From Lindgomyces ingoldianus (Eukaryota > Ascomycota > Dothideomycetes > Pleosporales > Lindgomycetaceae), in NCBI RefSeq assembly GCF_010093535.1, contig NW_022985214.1, positions 332,027 through 396,026 on the forward strand: a stretch of DNA of 64,000 nucleotides, read 5' to 3'. The position numbers and the translations under genes were made by a program. Positions within the stretch are counted from its first letter, which is position 1; each line of letters starts with the position of its first letter. Under the pieces are notes generated by a model, which worked only from the letters and a program-made list of their open reading frames with translations, searched no databases and was not told the origin of the DNA. Below, piece by piece: positions 35,850 through 47,500 of this stretch.

Positions 35850-36290
35850 CCAATTACGACGCTCGGACCATATAGCCAAGGAGGCCGCTCAGCACGTGCT
35901 GTAGAACATCAACCCCTCCTTCTATGAGCTCCAGCTTCCAAAGTTCCCTTAATGCCAGCAACAGCCTCATATATCAACCGTATACACAACACAGCCTCCC
36001 GTCGTTGTTCTTATCACTCCCTAGCCTACCATCGATTGATCTCGAGGCTTTACCTATCATCCCTAAGTGAGCAAACAACTAAGGCTATCTCGCTGCATAA
36101 CAAGTCCAGGAGTCATTGCTGGGATTGTACTCGTGGTCGTCTTTCATACTGCTTCTGGTATCTCCGCTGTTGTACTTGCGTCGACGCGGGTTGGAGAATG
36201 GGGTAGTAGTACATGAGATTACAGAAGAGAGAAAGATTACTCGTGTATTGTCGGTAGGCTGATGATGTAGAGATTCTACCAGGTTTCAGA
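35850..36290 (+). other. Intergenic; possible small membrane-peptide gene
   Basis: The plus-strand ORF 35952-36206 (84 codons) is not recognised. In another frame, 36110-36200 reads SVIAGIVLVVVFHTASGISA VVLASTRVGEW, a good single transmembrane helix, so a spliced small membrane protein is possible. No start or splice pair could be confirmed. Confidence 0.25.
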
Positions 36291-36293
36291 GCT

Positions 36294-37016
36294 CTAGCAA
36301 AGAATGTAATTCCTCATAGGGGTTATAGCCAATAGTCCCACTTCCAGCATGCGTGCTACCTCCTCGAGTAAGAAGGTCGGCCCGCCGGGATCCGTGCCAT
36401 CAGTCTGGAGAGCAATTACTTGAAGCTTAGGGACAGCTCTAGCACCATTCCAGGGTGAAAGTATCTGGAGCATTCTTTCGAGGTTGTGAAATATATCGCT
36501 CATTAGCCGTTCTACATATGCCCCCACCCTTAGATTACTTTGGCAAATTCTTGTCCTTGGAATAAGCCCGGTCCCGTGAGCCGATGAATGCGCCGAGCGG
36601 TACTTGTTCTGGATTGGTGGACAACCTTGATGACGTCGTGGATATTGACAGAGGTAGAATACGCTCTCTGAGAAGTATATGCCTAGCTTCTCCGTAAGCC
36701 GATTTGCATGTGAACATTATAGCGACACCTTCCGTAAGGCATGGTGAATAGCCCGATATGTTCCAGTACAGGCCCTTCGTCGTTCACAATCTGCTCTCTG
36801 AACTCTCCACTCCATAAGAAATATTATCTCCCGCCGTCGAATTCGATGTCTGTAGACAAACGATACTCCAGGGAGCGAGGAAGAGGCCGGTGCCACAATC
36901 CATCGGGAATCGGCGGCACAGACCCAAGGTGCTGACTGAGGCGGATCCTCGGGCGTGCCGACCCAGTCCCAAGAGAATCCTAAGGAGGTAGACTGGCAGG
37001 AGGAAGAGGAGGACAT
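36294..37016 (-). pseudogene. Broken gene, F-box-like/DUF7730-like pattern
   Basis: Three consecutive minus-strand open stretches in different frames: 37016-36717, 36717-36535 and 36527-36294. The middle one reads MFTCKSAYGEARHILLRERILPLSI, resembling the '(T/L)C+xxYxEAxxILY' block of fungal F-box-like DUF7730 proteins; the first contains DGLWHRPLPRSLEYRLS in an alternative frame. I found no introns that join them cleanly, so a frameshifted relic is more likely than an intact gene. The assignment is tentative. Confidence 0.35.
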
Positions 37017-38167
37017 GAAGGTCGATACACTCCGTTGCGAAGAACGTAGATCTAGTGTAAGCCGAAGGCCTCTACGATGGGCTACCCAATCAACCTGGGC
37101 TTAGCGTCCACCAATTCTACATTAATCATATAGCTCCTCGAACCCTCAGTCCACAATACATGCCTCCTCTCATAGCTCGTGCCTCTGCAAAGTTACATCT
37201 AGTATGCCTATATCTGCCATGGTAGTTCACCAGCCGCTAGTATGTTTAAGAATAAATAACTATTGATATCCTAAGGTTTGTCAAGTTCAAACAATGATAC
37301 AACGGGCTTGCCTTGGATGGCGCTGGAGCATTTGGGAGGTTGGTACCCGTTCGATGTTGTGTGCTATCACACGAACCCATTATGGCGGCAAATGTTCACT
37401 GGATATTTGATCAGAAACATATCATGAACAGTCTACGAGCGGCAAATATATCAGACGACATGCCCATGTTTTTAAATAAAGGTCCCGTAGAAAAACTAAG
37501 GCGCTCAGACGACACAAGATCGGCGACAACTATGCAACACGGCCAGCTCAATGGCATGATGCACTGGAAGTGGATTGATACTGTCATGGTAGCTCGAGCT
37601 CAGCTCCCTTTGATCTCACTGCTAGTCTCGGCATCAGCGCTGTGGTCTCCGCTTCCGACCGGAAATGGAGCCAGGGGGGTGAGACAGCACCGCGACCTAC
37701 AAACTTCTATTATCGTGGAAAAAATAACGTTACCCGCCAAAGACTTCGCCATCCTCCTGCCTCCTCTAGGTAGAGCGAATGAACACTAAATGCGAGTTAC
37801 GGATTGACCACTAACAAGGTGGGGTCCAAAATAGGTTGGTAAGGGTGCGAATCCTGGGGCACATCCTCTCAACCCTCAGCCGCCGGTCACACAGCCACGA
37901 TCTTTTATTTTGAAGACATTATCTTGCGGGTTTCCCTTTAGCCGCTGAGGCTAACTCTTCAATCATACTTACCACTAAATGTCGTTGCTACTCAGATCAG
38001 GGAAAAGGAGAGTTCACACCGTGTCTCACATTGCGACACGCTGAACCAAGCTGGAGTTGGGGGAACTTTTCATAATAACTTGCGCACAACGCCTACCCGC
38101 GAAAGATCGTTTTCATTGTGCTCATTTCAGTAAATTTCTAGAAGAGAGTATTGAAGTCACGAAAATT
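37017..38167. other. Intergenic; 158-codon ORF of unknown status
   Basis: The plus ORF 37313-37789 begins with a non-ATG codon; its first ATG gives about 135 residues (MAANVHWIFDQKHIMNSLRA). There is no domain, signal or neighbour support. The rest up to 38167 includes the promoter of the membrane-protein gene; nothing else recognised. Confidence 0.3.
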
Positions 38168-39339
38168 ATGGCAATGACTTCCTGCCCAGCTCATTTCCTT
38201 GAAGATTGCGGCGCTACCGGTCCTGTGGAGGCAAATCCAGACATCGCAGGTATCGGAGTAAGTACATACAATCCATCTCAACTATTATCTCTAAATCGTG
38301 ACAATATTTTCCATAAATTAACACTCCTCAGACCATCATCTCCTTCCTCCTAACGGCATGCCTAGCCATCATTGCATCCGTCATTATCATCTATCTCGAC
38401 CACTACCAAAAAATAGTTAACATCTTCCGTCACTACGTAACCAAGAACCCCGATGTCTACGCCGAAGACACGAACTATATACGCGGCTATAAGCTCCAAC
38501 GACATCTCTTCTGGGCCGACGTCGTGCGGAAAATTCTCAACGCGCTGAATGATTCCCAGCTCTTTACAGGCACCGCTGTGCAAATTGTCTCGCTGATCCA
38601 ACACTGCACAATCTCAATTTACCACTACCAGATCGTCACCGAGCTCGCTTATCTGAGTACTGTCACGCATTTGCTCGCGCTGGTCGCGCTGCGCGATGAC
38701 TTTGTCCAGGATAGGTTGAGCAATGTGCCCCGTGTGGCAGTCATGATTCTCAATCTTGCACTCCTAGGGTATACCAGTTTTTACGGATATTCCTACGAGC
38801 TCAGTAGTCTCGAACGCAAAAGTTCTGCAAATCTCGCATGCTACTACGCAGGCCACAAGCCAGCCTATGGCCCAGCATTCTGGTTCAAATGGATATTACT
38901 GCTCGCTGCAGGCCTCGCAGGCCACTTTTCCATATTCTTCTCCATGTATGTCACGCGGCACAAGACGGAGGATCGGTCGTGGATACAGCTCTGGGGTGCG
39001 CGGTTCAGAAACTATGTGGTTACGCCAGTGTACACGATTTATGGGCTGGTCAATGCGAGTATTGTGTTGAGTAGATCGCAAGCACTGGGTTCGCCGTTGG
39101 TGGAGATCGAGGGAAGTGAGAAGGAGTGGGGGTTTGGACAGTTGCTGGCTATGCTACTTCTTGGGTTGACGTTGCTTCCTGGGTGGGAGACGTATCGTGA
39201 GTATGTAGTGAATCTCTTTGGTTTCGTGAGTGGCGTTGCTGACTTTTTGTTTAAGGGAGGCGGACATTGCAGAGTTGCTGGCGATTTGAAGTTCGGCAAG
39301 AGTTATGTTGCGCTGTGTCACATTTTCCATGGGGTTTAA
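38168..39339 (+). CDS. Polytopic membrane protein, function unknown
   Basis: Two exons, 38168-38257 and 38332-39339, with a 74-bp GTAAGT...TCAG intron; 365 residues. The start at MAMTSCPAHFLEDCG was chosen as the first ATG in frame. Residues 1-30 end in NPDIAGIG, a short extracellular-type lead; after the splice TIISFLLTACLAIIASVIII starts the first of about six hydrophobic helices. Others lie near LAYLSTVTHLLALVAL, VAVMILNLALLGYTS, WFKWILLLAAGLAGHFSIFF, VVTPVYTIYGLVNASIVL and FGQLLAMLLLGLTLLPGW. The NPDIAGIG-plus-helices layout recurs in uncharacterised fungal integral membrane proteins. No transporter or receptor signature is visible. Confidence 0.8.
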
Positions 39340-39901
39340 TTGAAGGAGTACTCTGTGAGATGACGTTGTAACAACCTTAGACCGTTTAACTGATCAAATG
39401 TATGTACAACAAATGATACCCTATCTAAAGCTTCAGTGCCCCTTAAGTGTTGTCGGGAATACGCGTAGTCCATTATGTTCTCTAATAGCCTAGAGTCACC
39501 TGTGGCTGCAATTACCTTTTTGCTTTTTGCGTTGTCCAGTTGCACTGCTGTGATAATCCTTTAGGAGTTGGAGGAAGAGTTCGGGATGGCGATGGTCTGT
39601 GCCCAGAAGGAGCCGAGCAAGTGGTAACTTACACATTTTGGTCACAAAGGATCCTCAAGTTGATACAGTTAAGATTTAGAGAGACTTGGGAGCACAACTG
39701 CACTCGATCAAGGCTTCATTTAAAATCTGAGCGCTCTACGCTGAACCACCCAACTTCATACTCATGTTCCATGAAAATGCCAGTGCCCTTCCTGAACCCC
39801 TCCTCTAAAATGCGAAAGGATTACATGAATGCCAAACTCCTGCCCCATCAATGCTAAACTTGAGCGCCGCGCCTAGCCCCAGGTATTTACAAAAGAAGCA
39901 A
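39340..39901. other. Intergenic between convergent genes
   Basis: About 560 bp holding the 3' ends of two convergent genes. ORFs of 69 and 105 codons are unsupported. Nothing else seen. Confidence 0.4.
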
Positions 39902-41527
39902 TTACATCCCCCACGGTCCATCGACCACGCTCAGGGCACCGTCGACAGCCTCCTCCAGTACCTCGACCCTTCTCCTTAGTATACTGCACTCCTCCCTCTC
40001 CCTAGCAAGACGCCCCCACACAGAGGCTTGAGGTCCACCTTCACAGTTTGCGCAACCCCAGCTAACCTTCTCTAAGTTTGCGCCACCGTGTAGGACCTTG
40101 TCATACGTACTCCTTCGTTCCAGTGGTTGAAGGTGTTTACCCTTGGGCGTGGTATCATTTGGTGACCCGGCTTCAGACGCAGCCGATGATGGGATGGTAT
40201 CGGTAGGGCTCGTGGGTCGATTCGCACGAGAGAAGATGCTCGCAGCCTCGGATTCGCACTCAGACTCAAAGCCAGAATCAATAGAGACATCCGAATTCGA
40301 GACTCGGTTCCTTCGCCTCGGGCTAGCAGCCTCTCTTTCGCATCCAGTGTGGGCACATCCGGGGCCTCTGATCAGGGCCAAGCTCCGCTTCCTGGCCTCC
40401 TTTTCCTCCTTACGTGCGCGGCGTTCAAACTGCAGCTCCTCCATCAACTTGTGCATCTGCGCGTCCTGCTCGCTTGCTCGCGACGCCATTGTCTCCAACT
40501 GCATCTTTAGATGCCTTACTCGCGTTTCTGCCTCATCCAGCTCGTCATCTTGAGCACTCTGCTCGGCTCTAGCATCGCTCAAGGCGGAGGATAGGGCACG
40601 GTACGAGTTCTGATACCGAGTGAGAAGGGTCTCGGCTGTGGAGAGGAGATCGTGGAAGGCCGAGGGGTCTAGGGGGTCGACAGGCCCGTGTGGGAAGAGC
40701 GATTGGGGAATGTTTAGGTTGAGAAGTTCATCGGAGGGGTTGTGGTAGGTCGGCGATGGGGCGGGTGGAGGGATAGCAGCATTCTTCTGTGTTGACAGTA
40801 GCCACGCAAACTTGCTCCCGGTTGTGGGAGACTGGGTTTGGGTATGCTTGGGTTTCGACTGCGCGGGTGCTGATTCCGTTGCTGAGCGCGTCAGGGCCGG
40901 CACTCGATTGAAGATGCCGGCCATCATCCTGCCGTCGTCGTCGTCCTCTTCCGAGTCGTAGTCTTCGTGTAGGTGTTCCTTGCTTGGTGAGAGGGGAGCG
41001 ACACCCAGGTTCACTGGGCCCGAGGAGCCGTTGAACCAATCGCTAAGTACCTTTGCGCCAGCTCTGAACTTCGGCTGCGACGCCGTCGACTCGATTGCGC
41101 TTCGCGAAGGTATGAAGCTAGCAAGAGACTTGGTCGGTGAGTGGAAGGATGTCCTTGAAGTATGTTGTTGTAAGGTTGAAGTAGCTCTGTTTACTAGTGG
41201 TCTGCAGTTGTCAAAAAAAGAGTCTGTCAACGACCTCTGGTGGCCAATATGAGATGATGGTGAGTAGTCATCTAGAGGAGAGGAGGATGCATGCGGATCG
41301 TAGGCAGTCGCAGCTGTCAAAGCGGAAGGCGGCGGGCGGATTGGGTCTTGGATATCGATATCGTCAAAGGACGAGAAGTCGTCGCCGACAATGGAAGGCG
41401 GGTTTTGCTTCAGGGGGTGCAGAGCTCCTGCTCGCAGCGAGCAGTGAGTGGCATAAGAAGCTAGAGGTGCCTGTTGCAGGTGCAGCGGAGAGGGACGGGA
41501 TGCGGCCGATGCATGGTTAAAGGCCAT
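39902..41527 (-). CDS. Coiled-coil protein, function unknown
   Basis: A single-exon 541-residue ORF starting at ATG 41527 (MAFNHASAASRP). Residues 1-300 are Ser/Pro-rich and probably disordered, with an acidic patch (DYDSEEDDDDGRM). Residues about 295-375 are a coiled coil (RYQNSYRALSSALSDARAEQ through LEEAETRVRHLKMQLETMAS-like heptads). Residues 380-395 hold a CAHTGCERE pair and 490-500 WGCANCEGG, possible metal-binding Cys pairs. The C-terminus is a second heptad region (REREECSILRRRVEVLEEAV). The pattern fits a conserved fungal protein of unknown role. The antisense ORFs over it are compositional shadows. Confidence 0.75.
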   Translation of the reverse strand: MAFNHASAASRPSPLHLQQAPLASYATHCSLRAGALHPLKQNPPSIVGDDFSSFDDIDIQDPIRPPPSALTAATAYDPHASSSPLDDYSPSSHIGHQRSLTDSFFDNCRPLVNRATSTLQQHTSRTSFHSPTKSLASFIPSRSAIESTASQPKFRAGAKVLSDWFNGSSGPVNLGVAPLSPSKEHLHEDYDSEEDDDDGRMMAGIFNRVPALTRSATESAPAQSKPKHTQTQSPTTGSKFAWLLSTQKNAAIPPPAPSPTYHNPSDELLNLNIPQSLFPHGPVDPLDPSAFHDLLSTAETLLTRYQNSYRALSSALSDARAEQSAQDDELDEAETRVRHLKMQLETMASRASEQDAQMHKLMEELQFERRARKEEKEARKRSLALIRGPGCAHTGCEREAASPRRRNRVSNSDVSIDSGFESECESEAASIFSRANRPTSPTDTIPSSAASEAGSPNDTTPKGKHLQPLERRSTYDKVLHGGANLEKVSWGCANCEGGPQASVWGRLAREREECSILRRRVEVLEEAVDGALSVVDGPWGM

Positions 41528-42689
41528 GGTTCCGTTCCGGTGGTGTAGAACAGTTGCAGGAATGGTGACCCGATCGGGAAACGAGGAATTTGTGTCGGTC
41601 GAGTCCTACTCGCCCTCCAATCTTCGCCTGAGGATGCGGTAGGTGGGATATCGAGGGGTGAAACGCAATATGGAGCTCTCCCTGTCCGATAATACGAAGA
41701 CCGCAAGGATTTCCTGGACCTCGTCTATCGATAGCCGGACTCGAGAGCTGAAGGCAAAGAGAGACAAGTTGGTAAAGTTTGGTACGGAATGCAGTGCAAC
41801 AGAGGTGCTGTAGAAACTGGGGGGCGAGGGGTACTAGAGAAGACCGGCGCTCAACAAGGACTACAGGCGTTCGTTGCTGGGTGGCAGGTCTTTTAGCTGG
41901 TCGTGGAGGTTGGAACATTTTGGAATGGCAGGAAGCGAGGGTGGCCGGGGGTGCAAACGCCACCCAGCCCGCCGCGCCTCGTCATCTTCAGATGTCAATC
42001 CACAAACAGATCCACCCCTCATCCTAGCATTAAACCTGCATAAACTGTAGGCCGTTGAGTCGAGTCGGCGAGTCCCTGATTTCATCGGCTGTGCATGCAC
42101 AGGAGCCCGGCTCCACTGTCCAAATATCTCGTGATCGTCCATCCGCACCAAAACAGTTTCTCTCAGCCGAACACTCCCCGATTCGTGAAACATCCCGTTA
42201 TTTGCAATTACTCTATCTCCGGTTTCTGCGTCACACCTCTCCGATAGTGCCAGCTGTCGAGACATTGGAATGCTGCAGATACGGTTCCCCTCACCACAAG
42301 TCCACCACCACGTCGCACAGAAACCAGCCTCCAAGTGCCAATCACCGAATGTGGCACGTCCGACATGTCAATGATAAGGTGTCGATGCCGCTTGCTGCAC
42401 TCAATACGTGGAAGCAATACATGTTGAAGCATGTGGTGGGACTTGTTGAACTCGGTTTAACTACTCAGTACGGCGATTAGAGTCTAAGGGTGTTTGTGAC
42501 CATCTGCAATTTAGTGCCGACGTATACCATCCTCGTCTTTGGACCCTTTGCCAACCTTTGCGGATCCTACGAAATAAATACTTTTTCTCATTGGCAGGTA
42601 CTCTTCGTACATCTGCAGAATATTCCGGACTTTGGAAATTCGACTGAAATGTACATTAGACGCGAGGCTGTCCAATAGGCCGATAATGA
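41528..42689. other. Long intergenic / 5' regions
   Basis: About 1.16 kb between the start of the coiled-coil gene and the end of the methyltransferase-GFA gene, both on the minus strand. Overlapping ORFs of 62-157 codons on both strands have no domains. It probably contains the coiled-coil gene's promoter and leader. Nothing else recognised. Confidence 0.4.
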
Positions 42690-44033
42690 CTAGGCACTGG
42701 AGCGGGGCACCAGGTATGGCTTAATCAAGTGCGCCTCGAGGCTTGTCTCCATCCTTTCAACCCCATCATCGGACAGTTCAAACCACGGAGCCTTTTCGCC
42801 TAAGAAGATGTGCTTGCGGACTTTCGGCATCTCACACTTGAGGCTTTCCGTATCAACTGATCCCATGGTCAAGCTGGTCCCTTCCTTTCTCCCTTCAAAC
42901 AGATACACCATTGTGATAGGGCTACCGCATGTCGAGCAAAATGTTCTCTCTGCTGCGTCCGAGAGTTTCAAAGTCCTCAGGGTGGAAGATGAGGTGAATT
43001 TGAATGAAGATGTTGGCACTTGGATGAACGGAAGGAAGGGAGCCCCTGAGACTTGTTGACATGCTCGACAGTGGCAGAACGTTATGCTCGACGGTGGCGC
43101 GGTGCTTTGGTATCTCACTCCTTGACAACGGCAACCCCCTGAGAGGAGAACATCGGTATGTGACTTTCCGGATACTAGAATGGTACCGGGAGTCGTACGT
43201 TTTCGAGCAATCCCAAGAAACACCGCGTCTACTTCCTCGACCTTCCCATTCACAGCCAGCTTTTCCCATTCCTCTTTGAAGACTGCTTTCGCCCTTTTCC
43301 GGATCTCGGGATCCGCGAAGGTCGTGGCAGCGTCTCCAAGGATAATGTTTCTCTCAAATTGGTCATCAGCGTCGGATATCTCGTAGTATCGTCTTCCGTA
43401 TCCCGCCTGGTTGTCGATAGTAACAACTTGCTCAACTTCAAGCCCCGCCGTCTCTAACACGTCCCTCAATGTATCCTTTGACTTACTCCATTCCCGGTGG
43501 TATGGTATCGAAAGACCGAGTCTTCGCCCTGTTCTCTCGAGTACCATCCCGAAGATTATGTTATTAGGATGCGTAGCGTCTAGCGCAATGCATCCGCCAG
43601 GTTTCAAGTAATCTGACCAATATCTTACAGCAGCCCCGGGGTCCGGAAACAGCACTAGAGCTGAAGCCAAGGTGACGAGGTCAAAGGTCTGATCCTTTAC
43701 GGCTTCAACTTGTTCCAGCTTGAGGATATCGCCTTCGTAAAATTTTAAATTAGAGAACTTCTCAGTCTCTCTGTCTCGCTTTGCAATCGCTTCAGAAAGC
43801 ATCCCCTTCGTCACGTCGACGCCGATGACGCGGCCAGAAGAACCCACCGCATCAGCTTCGAGAAATGATAGGAGTCCGGACCCGCATGCTAGATCCAGAA
43901 CCTGCTGCCCAGGAGAGAGATTAAGGTAGGAAACGAAGCGTTTGGTGAATGAAGCATGCCAGCTGTCATCGTAGCTGGAGCTGCGCGAGCTGTACAGTCG
44001 TATCGCGATATCGGCCTGAGTCTCAGGAGCCAT
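42690..44033 (-). CDS. SAM methyltransferase fused to GFA/CENP-V-type zinc domain
   Basis: One exon, 447 residues from ATG 44033 (MAPETQADIAIRLYSSR); the frame is open farther upstream but without an ATG. Residues about 35-280 are a class I methyltransferase: motif I QVLDLACGSGLLSF, acidic motif II VIGVDVTKGMLSEA, then FYEGDIL and DQTFDLVTLASALVLFPDP. Residues about 300-425 are a GFA-type fold with its zinc ligands (GGCRCQGVRY, CHCRACQQVSGAPF, FCSTCGSPITMVY). Stand-alone GFA domains bind zinc and occur in glutathione-dependent formaldehyde-activating enzymes; the methyltransferase half resembles UbiE/Methyltransf_11/25 enzymes. Both halves keep their key residues. Substrate unknown. The shared 550-bp upstream region faces the CorA-like gene. 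Confidence 0.85.
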   Translation of the reverse strand: MAPETQADIAIRLYSSRSSSYDDSWHASFTKRFVSYLNLSPGQQVLDLACGSGLLSFLEADAVGSSGRVIGVDVTKGMLSEAIAKRDRETEKFSNLKFYEGDILKLEQVEAVKDQTFDLVTLASALVLFPDPGAAVRYWSDYLKPGGCIALDATHPNNIIFGMVLERTGRRLGLSIPYHREWSKSKDTLRDVLETAGLEVEQVVTIDNQAGYGRRYYEISDADDQFERNIILGDAATTFADPEIRKRAKAVFKEEWEKLAVNGKVEEVDAVFLGIARKRTTPGTILVSGKSHTDVLLSGGCRCQGVRYQSTAPPSSITFCHCRACQQVSGAPFLPFIQVPTSSFKFTSSSTLRTLKLSDAAERTFCSTCGSPITMVYLFEGRKEGTSLTMGSVDTESLKCEMPKVRKHIFLGEKAPWFELSDDGVERMETSLEAHLIKPYLVPRSSA

Positions 44034-44584
44034 GCTGTTCGAGTTACGGAGTGGGGAGTCGTTTAAGTGTCGCAGACAGCGCAACGAAAGATGATACCAA
44101 GTATATATAAACGTCCTCCTTGCTGATCTATTCTATAAGAGGGACAGAAGGGCGCGCATGCTCCCAAACTGACGAATGGCTCTTTCCTAAGAAGTCCTAG
44201 AAATGGTGTCATCGCAAACATCCCCTCCTGCTACAGTATGCCAGGTTCTTCATAGCTAGGATATATATGTTACACATTAAAGGAAAGCATCACGCTAAAA
44301 AGAGACAGCGAGAAGCAGAGTCCCAGGGCGCCCAAGCCATGGTTGCGAAAGATTCAAAATACGCTAGTGTCAATTGGGTCTAGTATTAGACTGACCAATC
44401 AACACTCCGCCTCAATGGAGCCGTCAACCTCAGCTCATCATCTGAGGGCGCCAGGCACGCATCCTACCTTTTCGGCTTCTACATGTCCGGAGGTGCAATG
44501 TCGAAACTTCAATCTCTTCATCGTGCTCACTTACCTACAAGAATGTCGTGTCATGGTTTATAATGTGGTGAGACCTACGCGAGC
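44034..44584. promoter_or_regulatory. Divergent promoter region
   Basis: About 550 bp between the divergent methyltransferase-GFA and CorA-like genes. A plus ORF begins at 44343 but shows no domain; part may be leader or an extra 5' exon of the CorA-like gene. A TATATATAA string lies at 44101-44109. No regulator site is claimed. Confidence 0.35.
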
Positions 44585-47500
44585 ATGGTCCCTTCGAACA
44601 CCATCGGCTTCTCGAGAGCCCCGCGCCGTTTCGTCGAGAAAAAAGGCAGGCAGACCACTGTAACAAGACGGAGCGCACCTGCTCGGCTAGTAGTATTCCC
44701 TCAGGCTCCCCAGACCACGCTCCAGGTTCCATTAGAGATCACCGCCGCGCCTCAGCCGGCAAAGGCTCCTGCGAAGAAGCGCTTCTCCTTTAGTCCTAGC
44801 TCTACCCTGAAAAATGGTAGATCCCTAGGGAAAGCAGCGAGACACCGAACCCTAAGCTTCGATGAGAGCTCCGATTCGAGCGGTGACGAATCTGACTCAA
44901 GCTACAACAGTTTTGTTCTAGATCTAAAAAAGAAGGACATCCTGCGAACCGACTCTCTTTTAGAAGCCGTTGATCCCCTCAATCGGTCATCCTCATACCG
45001 CAGCACTTCTCCAACCCTTAGCCTGAAATCGTCACACGGAAGCCAGCCAACTACATACCGAGTCCTGAAGTCTCGCTATGAGGGTGACCTATTTAGGAAT
45101 AGCAAGTTAAGCGCCCACCTCATTGTGGGACCAAATAAACGTCCCGGTCAACCGGAATACATGAAGCCCTTGTTCAAATGGGTGCACTTAGAAAACCCTG
45201 AGATGAATTTCGGAGCGTATATCGTCAGACCACCCCACTTCCAATGAAGCACATCCATTGACAAGATTCCAGGAGTACGTTATCAGATGTCCTTATCTGG
45301 ATGATTCGGAGAGGGATAGTGTCGGTTCGATCCTAAGGACTGCTCGAGAGAAGTCCGACCAATCCCTCCGGATGCCACCTGGAATGAAGGGGAGTTACAT
45401 TGAACCTGAGTATTTCGAGGAGAAAATCGATTCAACAGTGTATCGAGGGCCTCGCTCAAAGCAGGTAAAGAAAGAGGTTGTCAGGTATGATTCTCCGAGG
45501 CCCTGTGCCACAACTCACAATACCTTGGCTAACCATTTCCCGAACTGCAGGTGGTTGTGCATTCCCTATTTCTACTTGAAAGCCACATCATCTGATCATT
45601 CCACTAAGCCTCCTTTTACAAGGAAGGGTTGCATTTCCGAAGGAAAACATTTCCAGGTGGCCCAATTTTGGTGTTTGATGCTAGGAGATGGTACTGTTCC
45701 CAGACAAGAGCGTAATGGCCATAGACTAACTCAGACAGGCCTTATAATATCATGTGCTAGAGTAGGCGTTGCGGATATCCCTGGAAAGCTCATCAATCTC
45801 GTTCACATACCTCCCGCCGATCCATCCCGGCCTCTATCCGGGGAACGAGCTCCAATCCTCGCCGTCTCTGATGGAGGAATACGCCTGTGGCTTCTTCCTC
45901 TCAGTCAGTGTGAAACCTGGTCCGTAAGTGTCACCTAGTTTCGTTGCGCGTAATGTTGCAACATCAACGTTTCAAAAGCGTCTAAAAGTATGTTAATGAG
46001 TATACGACTTCGTTACTAATGCATTTCATAGGCATTTGTCGCCAATTTTATCGGCCTGGGCTTCAGTCTAGTTGACGGCTGGGAGGTGAAGTATAAAGAT
46101 GTTGTGCTTGGTATGTGACTGATATCACTGCAACGTAGGGTGTGATCGCTCACGTACGAAAGATTCGAACGACTGGGACACCATAGTATCCATTGCCAAG
46201 AAGACCGCGATAAGATTGGAACTTTGTAGAAAGTGAGTGGATGTGTTTCCATATAGCCTGGTCTCTAACGAGCTCCTGCAGTGATCTCGATGAAAGCGAT
46301 GATGAGGGCTCCTCTTCCGATGAAACATCTGAAACAGAACCTCTTCCAGCCTCCAGTCCTTCAATCAGTGTTCAAGTTGACGAGCAAACACAGACAGGGC
46401 CAGCGGATGTAGAAGAGTTCTCAACGATGAGTTCTGTGGGAAGTGGACCATCCAGCATCACAGCCGGTACGGGACAAAGTGCAGATACCACGGAGATGCT
46501 GCAAGTGGGCGCATTCCATGTCTTCACCTTGCTTGCTACAGAGCCCATTACGCAATCTCCAGACACCACCGTTGATCCGGCACAGGGCAGCGCAGGGCCA
46601 CCGAAACAACAGTACCGAGTCAATGAAAAGCAACTTCAGCAAGACCTCTCGGAAGCTGACATATATCTATCCACGAAGAATTCTCGAGAAATGGAGAGCA
46701 AGAGCTACACGGAATGTCCTCCTAAAACCACGTATCAAGTAGAGAATTCCATTTCTTCACTGCGAGGTTTACTAGACCGTGAGGAATTCAACAATAAGTT
46801 GACGTTTGCTAGAGCGGCCAAGGACCTCTTCGAATTCTTCCTTCCTCTTCGTTATGAACACCCATTGACCTTAAAAGTAAGAAGATAATTTCCTCACGTA
46901 TTTTTTTCCTGCTGACTTAGAGATAGTTCTGGGGAGGCCTCAACCGTATCCTTCAGACTAGAGGGATAAAGAGCGCCCATGGTCAGTTCGCAATGATCGC
47001 GAAAGACCTTTCCAATCTGGCGAAGGTGGCTAGCGAGATCAAATTGGAACTCTTCTCAGAGAAAGACTGGTCAGAATTTGTCACTACCGTCCCTCATGAA
47101 TTTATCCAAGCTTGGTATGAACCCCTCATCTTTTCGTTTCAGAAGAGAGCTAGCTGACAAAGATAAGGATGATGCTCATCATTTTCATTGTAATGTTCTC
47201 GACAGATCGCTTTGCGAAGTCTTCCAGTCATATTCGAAGGTGCAAAGAAAGGTTTTTACAAGGCCGGCTGAAGATGATTGAGCGCCTACAGCCGGTTAGT
47301 ATACGTGAAAGAGAAGCAGTGTTACCGCTTGGTCTCACCGTCCTCATCCTTGGTCAACTGCTGCATGACAGCCAAGGTCCACTCACTCTAGAGGTACAGT
47401 TTTCGCAGAAATAAGGGGTCGCCTACCAACCAGAACTGATATGTACATAGCGTCACCGCCTCACCTCCTTTTACTGGGACTCTCTCAAAGACTTCAAACA

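Noticed and set aside
37840..37870. tRNA-like GGTGCGAATCCTGGGGCAC string
   Set aside because: No acceptor-stem partner or cloverleaf could be drawn around it; no tRNA genes were recognised anywhere in the window.
40072..41252. ORFs antisense to or overlapping the coiled-coil gene
   Set aside because: Composition reflects the opposite frame of a Ser/Ala/Arg-rich gene; no independent support.
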